The notes under the pieces were generated by a model, which saw nothing but the letters and a program-made list of their open reading frames with translations, had not been told where the DNA came from and searched no databases. This document shows positions 11,595-22,075 of a stretch of DNA of 64,000 nt, piece by piece (position 1 is the stretch's first letter; each line of letters starts with the position of its first letter). Both the position numbers and the translations under genes were made by a program. The DNA comes from Oreohelix idahoensis (lineage: Eukaryota; Mollusca; Gastropoda; Stylommatophora; Oreohelicidae). Where the stretch lies: positions 682,001-746,000 of the forward strand of contig JAMPIV010004448.1 in NCBI GenBank assembly GCA_024509875.1. The letters are read 5' to 3'.

Positions 11595-14090
11595 ATGTGC
11601 TGCTGCGATAAAAAGAACATAACTCGATCTAGTAAACGAAATATGTACTCTCTACTAAGTAAGAGATTGAAGGGATGAATAAATTAGCAAATGATTGAAG
11701 ATCTGTATCAGTGGATCAACTACTGAGTTATAAGAGTACGTCTGGCTTTTCGAATGGGTAAGTAAGCTAGCAAATTCTTGATTGACAAATTGATTGGTAA
11801 TTTAGTCAACTGGCAAATAAAACTATGAAAGTTGCTGAAGTTAATTTGACAGTTTAAATAGGTACTAAGCAAGTGAAATATTGAGGGAAACATTAAAATA
11901 AAAGCTGAGTTAATCATTGACAAGTTGTAAAATATATGAGATGTAAATGACTCAGAGGAAGCGTGGAAACCTCCTGACAAACTATGCGAAATAATATGGG
12001 ATTTACATATAGAGTACATCCGTTACTCTTTTCTCGCAGTATCACTTTGCACTGTCTACAGACTATACTTTGTTTATTATTCCACAATTCCTCAATGATA
12101 TACATCTATTTTCTACATATAGACTTAAAAAACTGGTAAACATGAAACGGCAGTAAATATGCCGGATAAATATGTAGTTAACGCGCTGATAGCTTATATT
12201 CTTACCAAGTCATCATTATAAATCGGTTAATATTCTTTATGATAATTATTAAACAGAAAATAATGTGCTTATCTGTCGTACAGATAGGTTGAGAGTTATT
12301 TTTCGCCCGTCTGAGTAGAGCGGATGGTGATAAGCACGTGAGAAAAAGGTGTGAGAAATAGATTTCACGGGTGATAGTTTAAGGAGAAGATATGTCTATG
12401 GAATGAGTAAGTTTCTCTATTCCATCCTATCTATGCGACTATAATTTAGTACAAGACAACCTTGCCCTCCTCATACATATAAATATAAGTTTAACTACAC
12501 ACACACAGAGCTATGTGACAACAAGACACACAAACGTGAAAAAACTACGGTTAATTGGGTATGGATCTGACCAACACAAAGTTAAGTTTCTTTTGTTGTT
12601 TATTATCATTTAAACTTGACAACATCAAATATTTAAAGAAAAAAATCAAATAATTTCAGAGTTAGATACATATGAAATATAAAATAAATGTGCCCTCCCC
12701 CTACTGAGAAAAAGAACCCAAAAAGTTAATAACCCAAAGGTCAAAGGTTAGCACTATGGTACAGAATAGACAGTAAAGAAACAAGTTCCTAATATAGCTA
12801 CCCAGTAAAGTAAACAAGTTTAAGCACATCCAATGTTGGTAAAGTTCCCGTAACCAAGAAAATTATTCACTCTCTCTGACATACAGTGGCCACTCAATCA
12901 CGCTTACCTACTCTTGGTGATATCCCTTGGAAATACAATTATCCTGAATATAAAACTTCCAGGTTTAATTTCCAAATTGGCCCCAGTCCATCCTCTTAAC
13001 AAATCAAGACTAGCGAGGTGGACGCCGAATCTGGTGTTTTAATTTTCCCTGGATGAACAAAATGTCACCGCGAATAGTTAGTGTAGCAAAACGTGCTCTT
13101 GAGGTTCACAGTTAAAAATGAGGAGAATATTTCCAGTATTGGGAAACATCTGGTTGCAAAAATGTTACAAATGATGATGATGGTAATCCTATCGGCTGAC
13201 TCTATGGGAGAGTGCCGATTCTGAAACAGCGTAACTTTCTGGATAACTCCTCTTACATACGACTGTCAGAAGTCTGGAGCATAAGTGTTATTTTGTAAAC
13301 CCCAGTGGGCTGGTAAAAATTGGAAAAAAATATCTGGGTATTGGAAAGTCCAGTTTAAATTTACAAGTTAAAATGTTTCTCATGTATCGTTGGCGAACTT
13401 GCTCACAAATGAAATTGGTGACGCACAAGCCAAGAAAAAGACAACATTAACCAATCAGTAAATGAAGAAAAGACCAAAAGACCGCTGGACGCCCCTGTGA
13501 TCAGGTCAGAAAATCAGCATGAAAATCCCCATGAATGCTATTAACACATCTTCCACAATGGTTCTAGACTACGTGCTTAGACTATCCGAAAATTCTGAGT
13601 GACAACTGATAGCAGGTTTAAGAAAACACAGTTTATATATCATCATGTTTCTCTGATCTATAGATGATGTTACTTTTCACACTACCATGTGTATCGAGAG
13701 AATCAGAAACATGAGTTCCCCAGTTAAAAGTTTACGGTCGGCTTTTCTCTGGCGTTCGACTGCCATCAAAGCCTTATATCCGGATAACGGGGTTCTCGAA
13801 GATTTTTGCCCGTGACTCGACATCAAAGAACACTCGGGAAAATCCTTCGTCGACTTCAAAGGGTCTGTGGTTTTTCACGGGCGGTCTGTCAGGTATGGTA
13901 TGATTGACAAATAAGCTCGCGTGAGAAAACTAGGTAAACAAACCTAATTCGCTACCTGTTTTGACGGCAGGTCACGAAGTTTGTAAACTTTGCGTTATCT
14001 CGTGTTAACAGAAAAAGAGGTAGGACTAAAAGTGAGTAAACACAGACTGCAAATGCATGGTTTTGCTAGCAAATCATAGAACGCTACGAG
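11595..14090. other. No gene recognised; possible solo-LTR-like stretch
   Basis: 12300-12960 resembles the LTRs of element A in texture (GTGAGAAAAAGGTGTGAG, then ACATATAAATATA, then A-rich) but has no second copy to prove it. 13677-13860 has a short open stretch on the minus strand that I do not recognise. The rest is unique-looking intergenic DNA next to the insertion site at 14091. Confidence 0.35.
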
Positions 14091-14095
14091 GTCAC
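14091..14095. repeat. Target-site duplication GTCAC (left)
   Basis: Five bases directly outside the left LTR, repeated exactly at 23541-23545. Five base pairs is normal for Ty3-type integrases. Confidence 0.9.
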
Positions 14096-15551
14096 TGATA
14101 AAGTTGAATATTTTATTCCCGTTAATGATATCCACCAAAAGGATAAATATAAGTGGATGGAAGCAGACATCATCATCATCAGTTGATAAGATCTCTATGG
14201 TGTTGTTTGCTCCACTGTAGTGTATGGAATGTCAACTTGACCTACGCAGTGGTGTGTAGACATGGATTGAGTGTATAATGTGCGAATGATAATAAAGGTT
14301 CGTGGTGTTGACAAAATGTTCTTTTCTCACACTCATGTAAGGCTGGAAGTCATCGACACCAACGACTGTGTACCTTTACCAAAGTTTAATTGGACGTACA
14401 CACTCGACAGCACAGATAGTGACAAATCACAGGTTGGCATAATACATCATGGTACAGTGGATAACTGGTCTTGCAATGTTATGTTACATGGGCACTCATG
14501 TAGATTAATATTATAATAGACTGTCAGTAGCCAAGCCCTCAGTATCGCCCATACATATATATCATCTGACTTCACTGACTGAGCACGTCAGCTTATAAAC
14601 AATATTTCAGATGGCTTCTAAACCTAATCTCGTTTTGCGACGATTCTCCCACATAATGTTCAGCACATATTTTTTCCATATAATAATATTGAACCGCTGA
14701 TAAAGGGTTCTCATGTGTAGCAGTGATCTCTGGACTAAACAAGCGATAATACGGGCATCCCCTTTTCTCTTCTTGAAAGTCACTACAGGTTTGGTTCCAA
14801 GATGGCTTCACTCGTGAGCTGTCACTCACGTTTGGATACAGATAATGAATCTGTCCTAAAGTTAGTCATTCATAAAACATTGCATTGCTCTGTAGATTTG
14901 ATCATGAACAATTGACTGCATTCTACAGAATATAGTGCTGCTAGGAATCGAAGTCGTTTTCATCGAGTCAAATATATTCTCTTATCGAAAAATGGTGGCT
15001 TCGTACGAGAGTTCATAAAAGTATCTTGGATTACCTTGGTATAAGAAATATGAAACTGCCATTGCTTGGCAATACGAATAAACACTGGGGTAAAGCATAC
15101 ACGATAGGTCTAGACGACTATCACTTTCCCCACAAATACTGAGATCACTTTTTCCCCGGTGACAGGCCGACATAGGAAACACAGTCCCTATCAGGACGAA
15201 GCCAAATCACACCACACTCTAGCGACACATCCGCCGAATAGCCTTTGACCTCTCTAGAGACAACAGAACATATAGTTCGACTTAGATATGTAAAGATATA
15301 CAGATATAAGACAGACTCGTCCTACTCAGACAAACAATACACATAAATTCAGGTCATAGATATTCTGAAGCAAGAACAATCTATTACTACCCAAACAAAG
15401 AATAAATCGCAGAAATAATGGATTCATCCGCGGAGTTTGATCGAAGAGACGGCACAACTTTCAAGGGAAGTAACTCAATAATGACTTTCCCTTAAGCACT
15501 AAAAAATTACCTATGTATAATATTGTAAGATATCAAAGACTGCACGTAACA
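14096..15551 (-). repeat. 3' LTR of Gmr1-like copy 1
   Basis: Starts TGATAAAGTTGAATA and ends GCACGTAACA on the plus strand, so it is TGTTACG...TTTATCA in element orientation. Nearly identical to 22076-23540. Open stretches of 81 codons on the plus strand and 78 on the minus strand occur in both copies only because the LTRs are near-identical. Confidence 0.93.
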
Positions 15552-15571
15552 GTCTTACTACACCTCCCGGG
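15552..15571 (-). promoter_or_regulatory. Purine-rich tract before 3' LTR
   Basis: In element orientation CCCGGGAGGTGTAGTAAGAC, directly before TGTTACG of the 3' LTR. The best purine run, GGGAGG (15563-15568), lies 11 bases from the LTR edge. That edge is fixed independently by the target duplication, which makes the spacing unusual. Confidence 0.5.
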
Positions 15572-16077
15572 AAAAAAAAAATGGAACATTTTTTTTTTTT
15601 TTGAAATACATCTAGGAGCAACGTACAATAGGCTCACAACGCATGAATAATGCGCAGATGAAAATATTAGGAATACCTATAACGCCTAATATGAGGCTAA
15701 GTCGACTTATGGAGCGACTGGTGAGAAAGTGTCTCATAAACTGAGAGAAATTATTTCTCTACAAGTATATTTTTCCAGGAAGGTGTCATCAAAGTATAAT
15801 ACAATTCTGGCAATTACACAATGCGTAAAAAATTCATATCATCATTTTGTATTAGATATCTTAAATTTATGATTTATGAAGAAAAAATCATCAAAGCTCA
15901 GCGGTGAATAAACATCAATGAACCGCTATGTAGTGATACAATCATTATATTATTAAATTACAAATGTGTATCTATCATGATATAGAAAAGGAACTACTAT
16001 AGAACTAGACATATCAAGAAGTCTAAGCCCTAATAGTTATGTGGAATCATGTGGGCATCTTGACAGAATGTCTGCCA

Positions 16078-19000
16078 TCACATTATCTGATCCACGAATA
16101 GCTCGCACAGAGAAATGAAAGGTTGAAGAGCAATTGCATATCGAGTAGACCTCGAGCTCTTCAAATTCTTACTCTGTATAGCAGTAAGAGCTTTTTGGTC
16201 AGTTTCTACTATGAAATGTGCGCCTAGAAGGAATCTCTGTAGTTTGAGGATCGACCAAACCATAGCTAATAGCTCACGGTCTAAAACCGAATAATTCCCT
16301 TCTGCCGCATTAAGTTTTCTGGAAATATACATTACAGGATGCAGAGTTCCAGAGTACTCTTGCATTAGTGCCGCTCCAATCCCAGTGCATGAAGCGTCAC
16401 TACGAAGAACGAATGTCTTATCTTTAGTGGGTAGCACTAAAATAGGTGGTGTTGAAAACTGTGTTTTAATCTTATCCAGAGAGCATTGGCATTCCTGAGA
16501 CCAGTGGACCACATTAGGCGAACCTTTCTTTAGAAGTGTTGAGAGAGGTGCCATGATAGAGGATAGATTCTGAATGAATCTGCCATAAAATTGAATAAGA
16601 CCTAACAGACTTCTCACCTGTTTTTTAGTCTTAGGGATTGAGATGTTAAGTATCTTACTAGTATTATGGTCCTCTGTCTTTAGGAAACCATGACCAACTC
16701 GGTGGCCTAGGAAAGAAATTTCGCTAAAACCAATATAGGCTTTAGAGGGTTTCGCTGTCAGGTTGTGCTCACGCAAAGTAGACAGCAATTCATCTAACCC
16801 TGAATAGTGATCTTCCCAAGTATCGCTGAAAAGACAGATGTCGTCTAGATATGCAATGACATCTGACCGATAAGATAGGATTCGGCGCATCATGCGTACG
16901 AACGTAGCTGGTGCGTTCATAAGACCGAAAGGCATAAAATTCCATTGGAACAAACCTCTAGGTGTTGAAAAAGCCGTGAGAGGTTTGGCGCGTTCAGATA
17001 AAGGAACTTGCCAATATCCTTTAGACAAATCAAGTTTAGTGAAAAAATGAGATTTGGAGAGTCGAGTAAGTAGCTGTTCCAGTAAAGGCATAGGTTCGGC
17101 ATCGAACTTCGTTACTTGATTCAATTTTCGATAGTCAACGCAAAGACGTATGTTATTGTCTTTTTTACGCACAATAACCATCGGCGAAGAATATGCAGAG
17201 GTGGATGGTTCGATTATTTTCAAATCTATCATCTCATCCAACTCTTTCTCGACCTGTGCTTGAAAATGTATAGGTATAGGATAAGGTCTAACCCTAATAG
17301 GAGTATGGTCAGTTAGAACAATGTCATGTTGAATGACATTCGTTTGTCCAGGGATGTCAGTGAGTACATCCTGAAATGTTTGCAACATAGTTGAAACTTG
17401 TCGCTGTTCTCCTAGAGACAAATCAGGAGAGACAGTAACGTTCTTCCATGATTCACTGGAATGAAGTGGGATCATTGGAAGAGGAAGATTTACATCTGAA
17501 AAACTTGTTTCCTCATCCTGTATCACGGACAGTGATGAGTAATGACCATGTTGTACTGGAGAATTGTCCGTTGCTTGGAAAATGGGTTGCAAATAATCCG
17601 GACGTTCATGGAATTCAGTAAGCATATTGATGTGGAAGGTTTTATGCTTCCCATCAATATCGACAATATAGTCGACATCGGAAATTTTCGATATTATATC
17701 GTACGGACCTTTCCAAGAAATAAGTAATCTGTTTTCCCTACAAGGTAGTAATACAAATGCTTTGTCACCAGGACAAAGTTGTCGTAAGCATCTCTTCTTA
17801 TTGGCAAATTGCCTTGCCTTCTGTTTCGCAAATTCAGAAGAAGAAGTTGCTAATTTGCATGATTCGATAATTTTTTGTCTCAACGCGATGACATATTCGT
17901 AGGATGACTTTGTGTCATCGTCAATATTGTCAGATGTTATGAGATCGTGAAGCAACGACATAGGGCCACGCGGACGCGCGCCAAAGACGAGTTCAAAGGG
18001 AGAAAATCCCGTATGTTCATTGGGTACCTCTCTGTAAGCGAAGAGGGCCGCAGGTAAAACTCTGTCCCAGTCTTGAGGATGATCCTCAGTTATCTTCCCC
18101 AGTAAGTTTTTAAGTGTTCTATTAAGGCGTTCGACCATACCATTAGACATTGGATGGTAGATACTACTTAAAGATCTATCTATCTGCAGGGTAGACATTA
18201 CTTGAGACATGGTATCTGATATTAGTTGGGTGCCATGGTCTGACAATATCTCTCCGGGGAACCCCAGACGAGAAAATATAAGCCAAAGAGCATCTGCAAT
18301 ATCAGCAGTAGTAATGCTCTTCAGAGGAATAGCCTCTGGCCAACGTGTGCACATATCAACACACGTCAAGATAAACTGATGTCCTCTGGCAGACTTGATC
18401 TTAAATGGACCAATAATGTCTATGGCCATTTTTTGAAACGGCCGAATAGGAATGTCCGCCGCCTGAATGGGTGCAGCATGCCGTGGACCTTTGGATTTAA
18501 CTTCCTGACATACTTTACAAGATCGACAATAAATACGTATGTCCTTGTTTACCAATGGCCAAAAGAAAGCCGCAAGGACTCTTGACTTAGTACGGGAAAA
18601 ACCCATGTGTCCAGCACACTGAGAGTCGTGAGCGTGCTGCAAAATTTTAACTCTCAAATTCTTGGGAACCAGGATTTGAGAATGACTTGACGTAATGGAG
18701 TCTTGAACCATACGTACAAGTACGCCATTCTTCTTTGTAATCCACGATTTACGACTTGTGTCTTTATTCGGATCACCTTTAGTTGCAAGAATGAAGAATT
18801 TCTTCAGAGTGGGATCATCTTCTTGCTGTTTTATAAACGAGTCACGAGAAATTACCAAGGGATTATCTTGGTTATGCACTTCATTATCTTCAATAGATGA
18901 AGTTTGAGGCATATTAAGAGCCTGAGCTCTAGTGACTACAGCGTTAGCAATCTGCATGTTTTGCCTTTCCCACGTGGAAATTTGTTGCGGAGTGCATTCC

Positions 19001-20961
19001 TTGACTCCATGAATGCGACCGATGATGAGGTCGGCGATCGGATTCGGAAGAAGACATGCGTGTACATCTCCTGTAAAGAAAGGAGTAGCAATCCTAATGA
19101 TAGCAGTAGAGTATTTCTCTAATGTGCCGCCAAATGTTACACATTTGACTACTTGTCCAGTGGCACGGGAAGGATCTACGAGTGACTGCCTAACACCAAT
19201 TGTGGTGCATCCAGAATCAAATAGCACAGAGACTGGATTGTTATTCACTAAACCCTTATGTAAGACAAGAGAACCTCTTCCATCATGCGCGACTGATGCT
19301 GGAAGAGCAGGAAGAGGATGGCCACAGCTTAAAGTAGACACTGTGGTTGGCTCAAATAACGTTTTGCATTGGGGGCACTGAGATGCTCTCCCAAAATCAA
19401 AAGCGGCACATGCCATATTACTAGCATCATTATTATCTTTACTCTGTTTATAGGCTTCATGGGACTCTTGTTGTACAGAGTTTGCCTGAAAATGTGGTTT
19501 ATGTCTTTTGTTTTGAGATCTACCTCGGTTATTATCACCTCTGTAGTTATTGTTACCTCTATTGTAACCCCTATTTGGGTTTGAGTCATAGTTCCATTGG
19601 TTACCATTATCATATTCATTATAATGAGTATCTCTGTAATTATGATCTTGTTGACTCCAAGACGGATAACCCTGATAGTTTCTATAATTACTTCCTCTAC
19701 GGAAATTCCTATAATTATGACCACCCCTGTGTCGAGAGCTATCAGGTCGTCTCCAGTTCTTTGAAGAAGAACCCTGAAATGATTGGTTACCTTGGTTTTG
19801 ATAACTATTATGGTTACCTTTTTTATCAAATCTGTTTTGAGGTCCCTGAAATCTGTGTGAATAATTGGGATTGTATGGTGTTGCTGAAGCAACTGGCATA
19901 CTCTCCTTAATCTTAGTGTTGCCAAAAGTCACGTCGGGGTGTGCAGTGACATATTGGGAACAATATTCTTCCATTTCTTTTAGAGATTTGGGTTTACGCT
20001 CATGTATAAATTCAAGGAAAGGTTTGTTCACACATGACATAATCTTATCTCTGAGCAACAAATCCATAAGTCCTTCATACGTTTTTTCTGTTTTGGAAAG
20101 CTCAATCCAACGATCAACTGTGAGACGTGCCTTTGCAGTGAATTCTGAGAATTCTACACCCGTCTCAGGTACCATCGTTTTAAATAAAAGGCGATAGCCT
20201 TCCTCACTTAGCTGATATTTTTTTATCAAAGCCGCCCTAATGACATCATAATTATCCTTATCTGCTTCTCCTACAAGGCATAATCTAGTCAAAGATTCAC
20301 CTTTCAAGTTTTCTGATAATTGATTAGCGTATTGTGATTTATCCACATTATGTGTACGACAAGAACGTTCAAATCTATCCAGCCAGAATGTAATATCGTC
20401 ACTGGACTGATTGAACGGTGGAACCTTAACCTTGTAAGTAGAAGGTTTACCATTACCACTAGATGCCTGATTAACATTACTCATACTTGTCAATCTCAAT
20501 TTCTCCAACTCAAATTCATGTTCTCTTATTGCTTTTTTCTCTTCAGCATCTAATCTTTTTTGTTCAGCCTCCCTGTCTAATCTTTTTTGTTCAGCTTCCC
20601 TGTCTAATCTTTTTTGTTCAGCTTCCCTGTCTAATCTTTTTTGTTCAGCTTCACTGTCTAATCTTTTTTGTTCAGCCGCAGCTTCTCTTTCTAATTTTTT
20701 TTGTTCAGCTTCAAATCTCCTTTCCTCCATCTGCATCTGCAATTTCTTTTGTTCAGCAGCAGCCTCAGCTTCTCTTTCTAATCTTTTCTCTTCCGCCATA
20801 GCTTTTCTTTCTTCTGCAGCTAATCTTTTCTCTTCTGCCATAGCTCTTCTCTCTTCTGCAGCTAATGCTTTGTCATATTGAGCAACTGCCCATTGTTCTA
20901 ATTGTTGACCAGTCTTATCAAGGGCTTTCCCTTGTGTAATGAAGTATTCTAAAGTAGACAT
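16078..20961 (-). CDS. Gag-protease-integrase-RT-RNase H polyprotein
   Basis: A single ORF of 1627 codons; start chosen at the ATG at 20961 (MSTLEYF), the first methionine of the frame. Residues about 1-165: charged coiled coil with tandem EQKRLDREA units. About 170-345: capsid-like helical region (FWLDRFERSCRTHN). About 370-500: Arg/Gly/Asn/Tyr-rich basic region in place of a classical CCHC knuckle, followed near 530-550 by CPQC...CGH. Protease active site DSG near 581. Integrase: HHCC finger from about 774, acidic residues near 847 (AIDIIGPF) and 907 (LSDHG), Glu near 942 (MVERLNRTLK), and a GPY/F module near 1082 (WKGPYDII). Reverse transcriptase about 1230-1425 with YLDD near 1370. RNase H from about 1515 (SDASCTGIG, DRELLAMVW, ETDQKAL). 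Copying and integration of the element in nucleus or cytoplasm is the family role. A run of three A near 16120, against four in the copy at 54683, shifts the frame and replaces the last conserved ADxLSR Asp region, so RNase H may be impaired. Confidence 0.93.
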   Translation of the reverse strand: MSTLEYFITQGKALDKTGQQLEQWAVAQYDKALAAEERRAMAEEKRLAAEERKAMAEEKRLEREAEAAAEQKKLQMQMEERRFEAEQKKLEREAAAEQKRLDSEAEQKRLDREAEQKRLDREAEQKRLDREAEQKRLDAEEKKAIREHEFELEKLRLTSMSNVNQASSGNGKPSTYKVKVPPFNQSSDDITFWLDRFERSCRTHNVDKSQYANQLSENLKGESLTRLCLVGEADKDNYDVIRAALIKKYQLSEEGYRLLFKTMVPETGVEFSEFTAKARLTVDRWIELSKTEKTYEGLMDLLLRDKIMSCVNKPFLEFIHERKPKSLKEMEEYCSQYVTAHPDVTFGNTKIKESMPVASATPYNPNYSHRFQGPQNRFDKKGNHNSYQNQGNQSFQGSSSKNWRRPDSSRHRGGHNYRNFRRGSNYRNYQGYPSWSQQDHNYRDTHYNEYDNGNQWNYDSNPNRGYNRGNNNYRGDNNRGRSQNKRHKPHFQANSVQQESHEAYKQSKDNNDASNMACAAFDFGRASQCPQCKTLFEPTTVSTLSCGHPLPALPASVAHDGRGSLVLHKGLVNNNPVSVLFDSGCTTIGVRQSLVDPSRATGQVVKCVTFGGTLEKYSTAIIRIATPFFTGDVHACLLPNPIADLIIGRIHGVKECTPQQISTWERQNMQIANAVVTRAQALNMPQTSSIEDNEVHNQDNPLVISRDSFIKQQEDDPTLKKFFILATKGDPNKDTSRKSWITKKNGVLVRMVQDSITSSHSQILVPKNLRVKILQHAHDSQCAGHMGFSRTKSRVLAAFFWPLVNKDIRIYCRSCKVCQEVKSKGPRHAAPIQAADIPIRPFQKMAIDIIGPFKIKSARGHQFILTCVDMCTRWPEAIPLKSITTADIADALWLIFSRLGFPGEILSDHGTQLISDTMSQVMSTLQIDRSLSSIYHPMSNGMVERLNRTLKNLLGKITEDHPQDWDRVLPAALFAYREVPNEHTGFSPFELVFGARPRGPMSLLHDLITSDNIDDDTKSSYEYVIALRQKIIESCKLATSSSEFAKQKARQFANKKRCLRQLCPGDKAFVLLPCRENRLLISWKGPYDIISKISDVDYIVDIDGKHKTFHINMLTEFHERPDYLQPIFQATDNSPVQHGHYSSLSVIQDEETSFSDVNLPLPMIPLHSSESWKNVTVSPDLSLGEQRQVSTMLQTFQDVLTDIPGQTNVIQHDIVLTDHTPIRVRPYPIPIHFQAQVEKELDEMIDLKIIEPSTSAYSSPMVIVRKKDNNIRLCVDYRKLNQVTKFDAEPMPLLEQLLTRLSKSHFFTKLDLSKGYWQVPLSERAKPLTAFSTPRGLFQWNFMPFGLMNAPATFVRMMRRILSYRSDVIAYLDDICLFSDTWEDHYSGLDELLSTLREHNLTAKPSKAYIGFSEISFLGHRVGHGFLKTEDHNTSKILNISIPKTKKQVRSLLGLIQFYGRFIQNLSSIMAPLSTLLKKGSPNVVHWSQECQCSLDKIKTQFSTPPILVLPTKDKTFVLRSDASCTGIGAALMQEYSGTLHPVMYISRKLNAAEGNYSVLDRELLAMVWSILKLQRFLLGAHFIVETDQKALTAIQSKNLKSSRSTRYAIALQPFISLCELFVDQIM
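20560..20690. repeat. 27-bp repeat coding Gag coiled coil
   Basis: Four or so units of TTCAGCTTCCCTGTCTAATC plus TTTTTTG, coding REAEQKRLD on the minus strand. The copy at 58440-58620 has a different number and mix of units, so this part of Gag varies in length between copies. Confidence 0.8.
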
Positions 20962-22061
20962 GATGTCTAACAATAATACTAATCACCTGAACCAATAATA
21001 ATACCACAAGTTCTCAATGACTTGATTAATCAGTATACTATCCCAATATCTGTGGGTCACAAGCCTTTAATAAGGTCTTGTATAATAGTAATAATAATCA
21101 GGTACTGGTTTATACCATAATCCAAGTGCAGTGCACAGGCAATTGTGTCTTATGAAATATACCTATATAAAACATATGTCAACCAACAGAATACATAAAG
21201 TACAAATAGGACTGACAATACAAGAACGTTTGCAGAAATCAAAATAAATCAAATAGGGAAATCAATGAAAATAATCACTGAATCTGCAAAGAATAACAAC
21301 ACAAATGACGTCACAATATATGAATATAAATTGTGAATAGAACTGAAAGATAGAAAAGGTTAGACCAACAAATTACAAACAAATCAAAACAAAACTAAAG
21401 AACAAAGAAATATTACAAAAATAACAATAATTACAGACTTCACAGCTAACACAAAAGCAACAGTTGTCGCAGCAAATTTTCAATCAAGAAAATTGCACCT
21501 ATAGAAAACGCCCACAACGGACCCTCTATGACGTGGGATATTCTGTTGTGAGGACGCCGCCCAACCTTAAACACAACCCGCTGACATAGAAACTAACATA
21601 CTATACAAACAAATAACATGTAAACATAAATATATATAAATTATGTGTATGATAGTATGTGTTGCAAAATAGGCTCAGTTTTACAGTAATGGCAAAGTTA
21701 TTTTTATGAAAATAAACAAACTGCCACTTTATTCAATTAAACATTCTGGCCTTAAATATTAAAGTTCATATATGGAAAACAAGAAGATCCATCGATGAAA
21801 ATAGGACTTCTTAGTTCACAAATACTGTCTTCCTGTTAACATTGACAAGAATTGATCCAACTGTTCTGTGAAACTCTGTAATGTCTAATGTAAAAAATGT
21901 CAACAACGCTGACCTACATACTGCATTCACTTGACAGGTCACGTGACAAAGTGTTGACAAAGAGCAAACCAATACTGCAAGTGTGTCGTATCAGCCACAG
22001 GAAACGGTCTGGTATCGGTAATCTGTTGACTTCTGAACTTCTGCGAGGTCAAACCCAGAAA
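20962..22061 (-). other. 5' leader of Gmr1-like copy 1
   Basis: About 1.1 kb between primer site and start codon. No long ORF. It is matched over its whole length by 58855-59948 in copy 2 with scattered differences. A leader of this length usually carries packaging and primer annealing signals, but none is identified here. Confidence 0.6.
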
Positions 22062-22073
22062 GCTGGTCCACCA
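22062..22073 (-). promoter_or_regulatory. Primer binding site of copy 1
   Basis: TGGTGGACCAGC in element orientation, beginning two bases after the 5' LTR end. TGG start and position fit a tRNA primer site (complement of the tRNA CCA end). I cannot name the tRNA from sequence alone. The same site occurs at 59949-59960. Confidence 0.6.
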
Positions 22074-22075
22074 GT

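Noticed and set aside
14271..14516. 81-codon ORF, identical in both LTRs of copy 1
   Set aside because: Identity follows from LTR identity. In copy 2 the LTR has a one-base loss at its start that breaks the frame, so there is no sign of selection.
14593..14829. 78-codon minus-strand ORF in both LTRs
   Set aside because: Same reason; not kept in the copy 2 LTRs.
19329..19925. 198-codon minus-strand ORF rich in Ile and Thr
   Set aside because: Shadow frame of the Arg/Gly/Asn-rich part of Gag.
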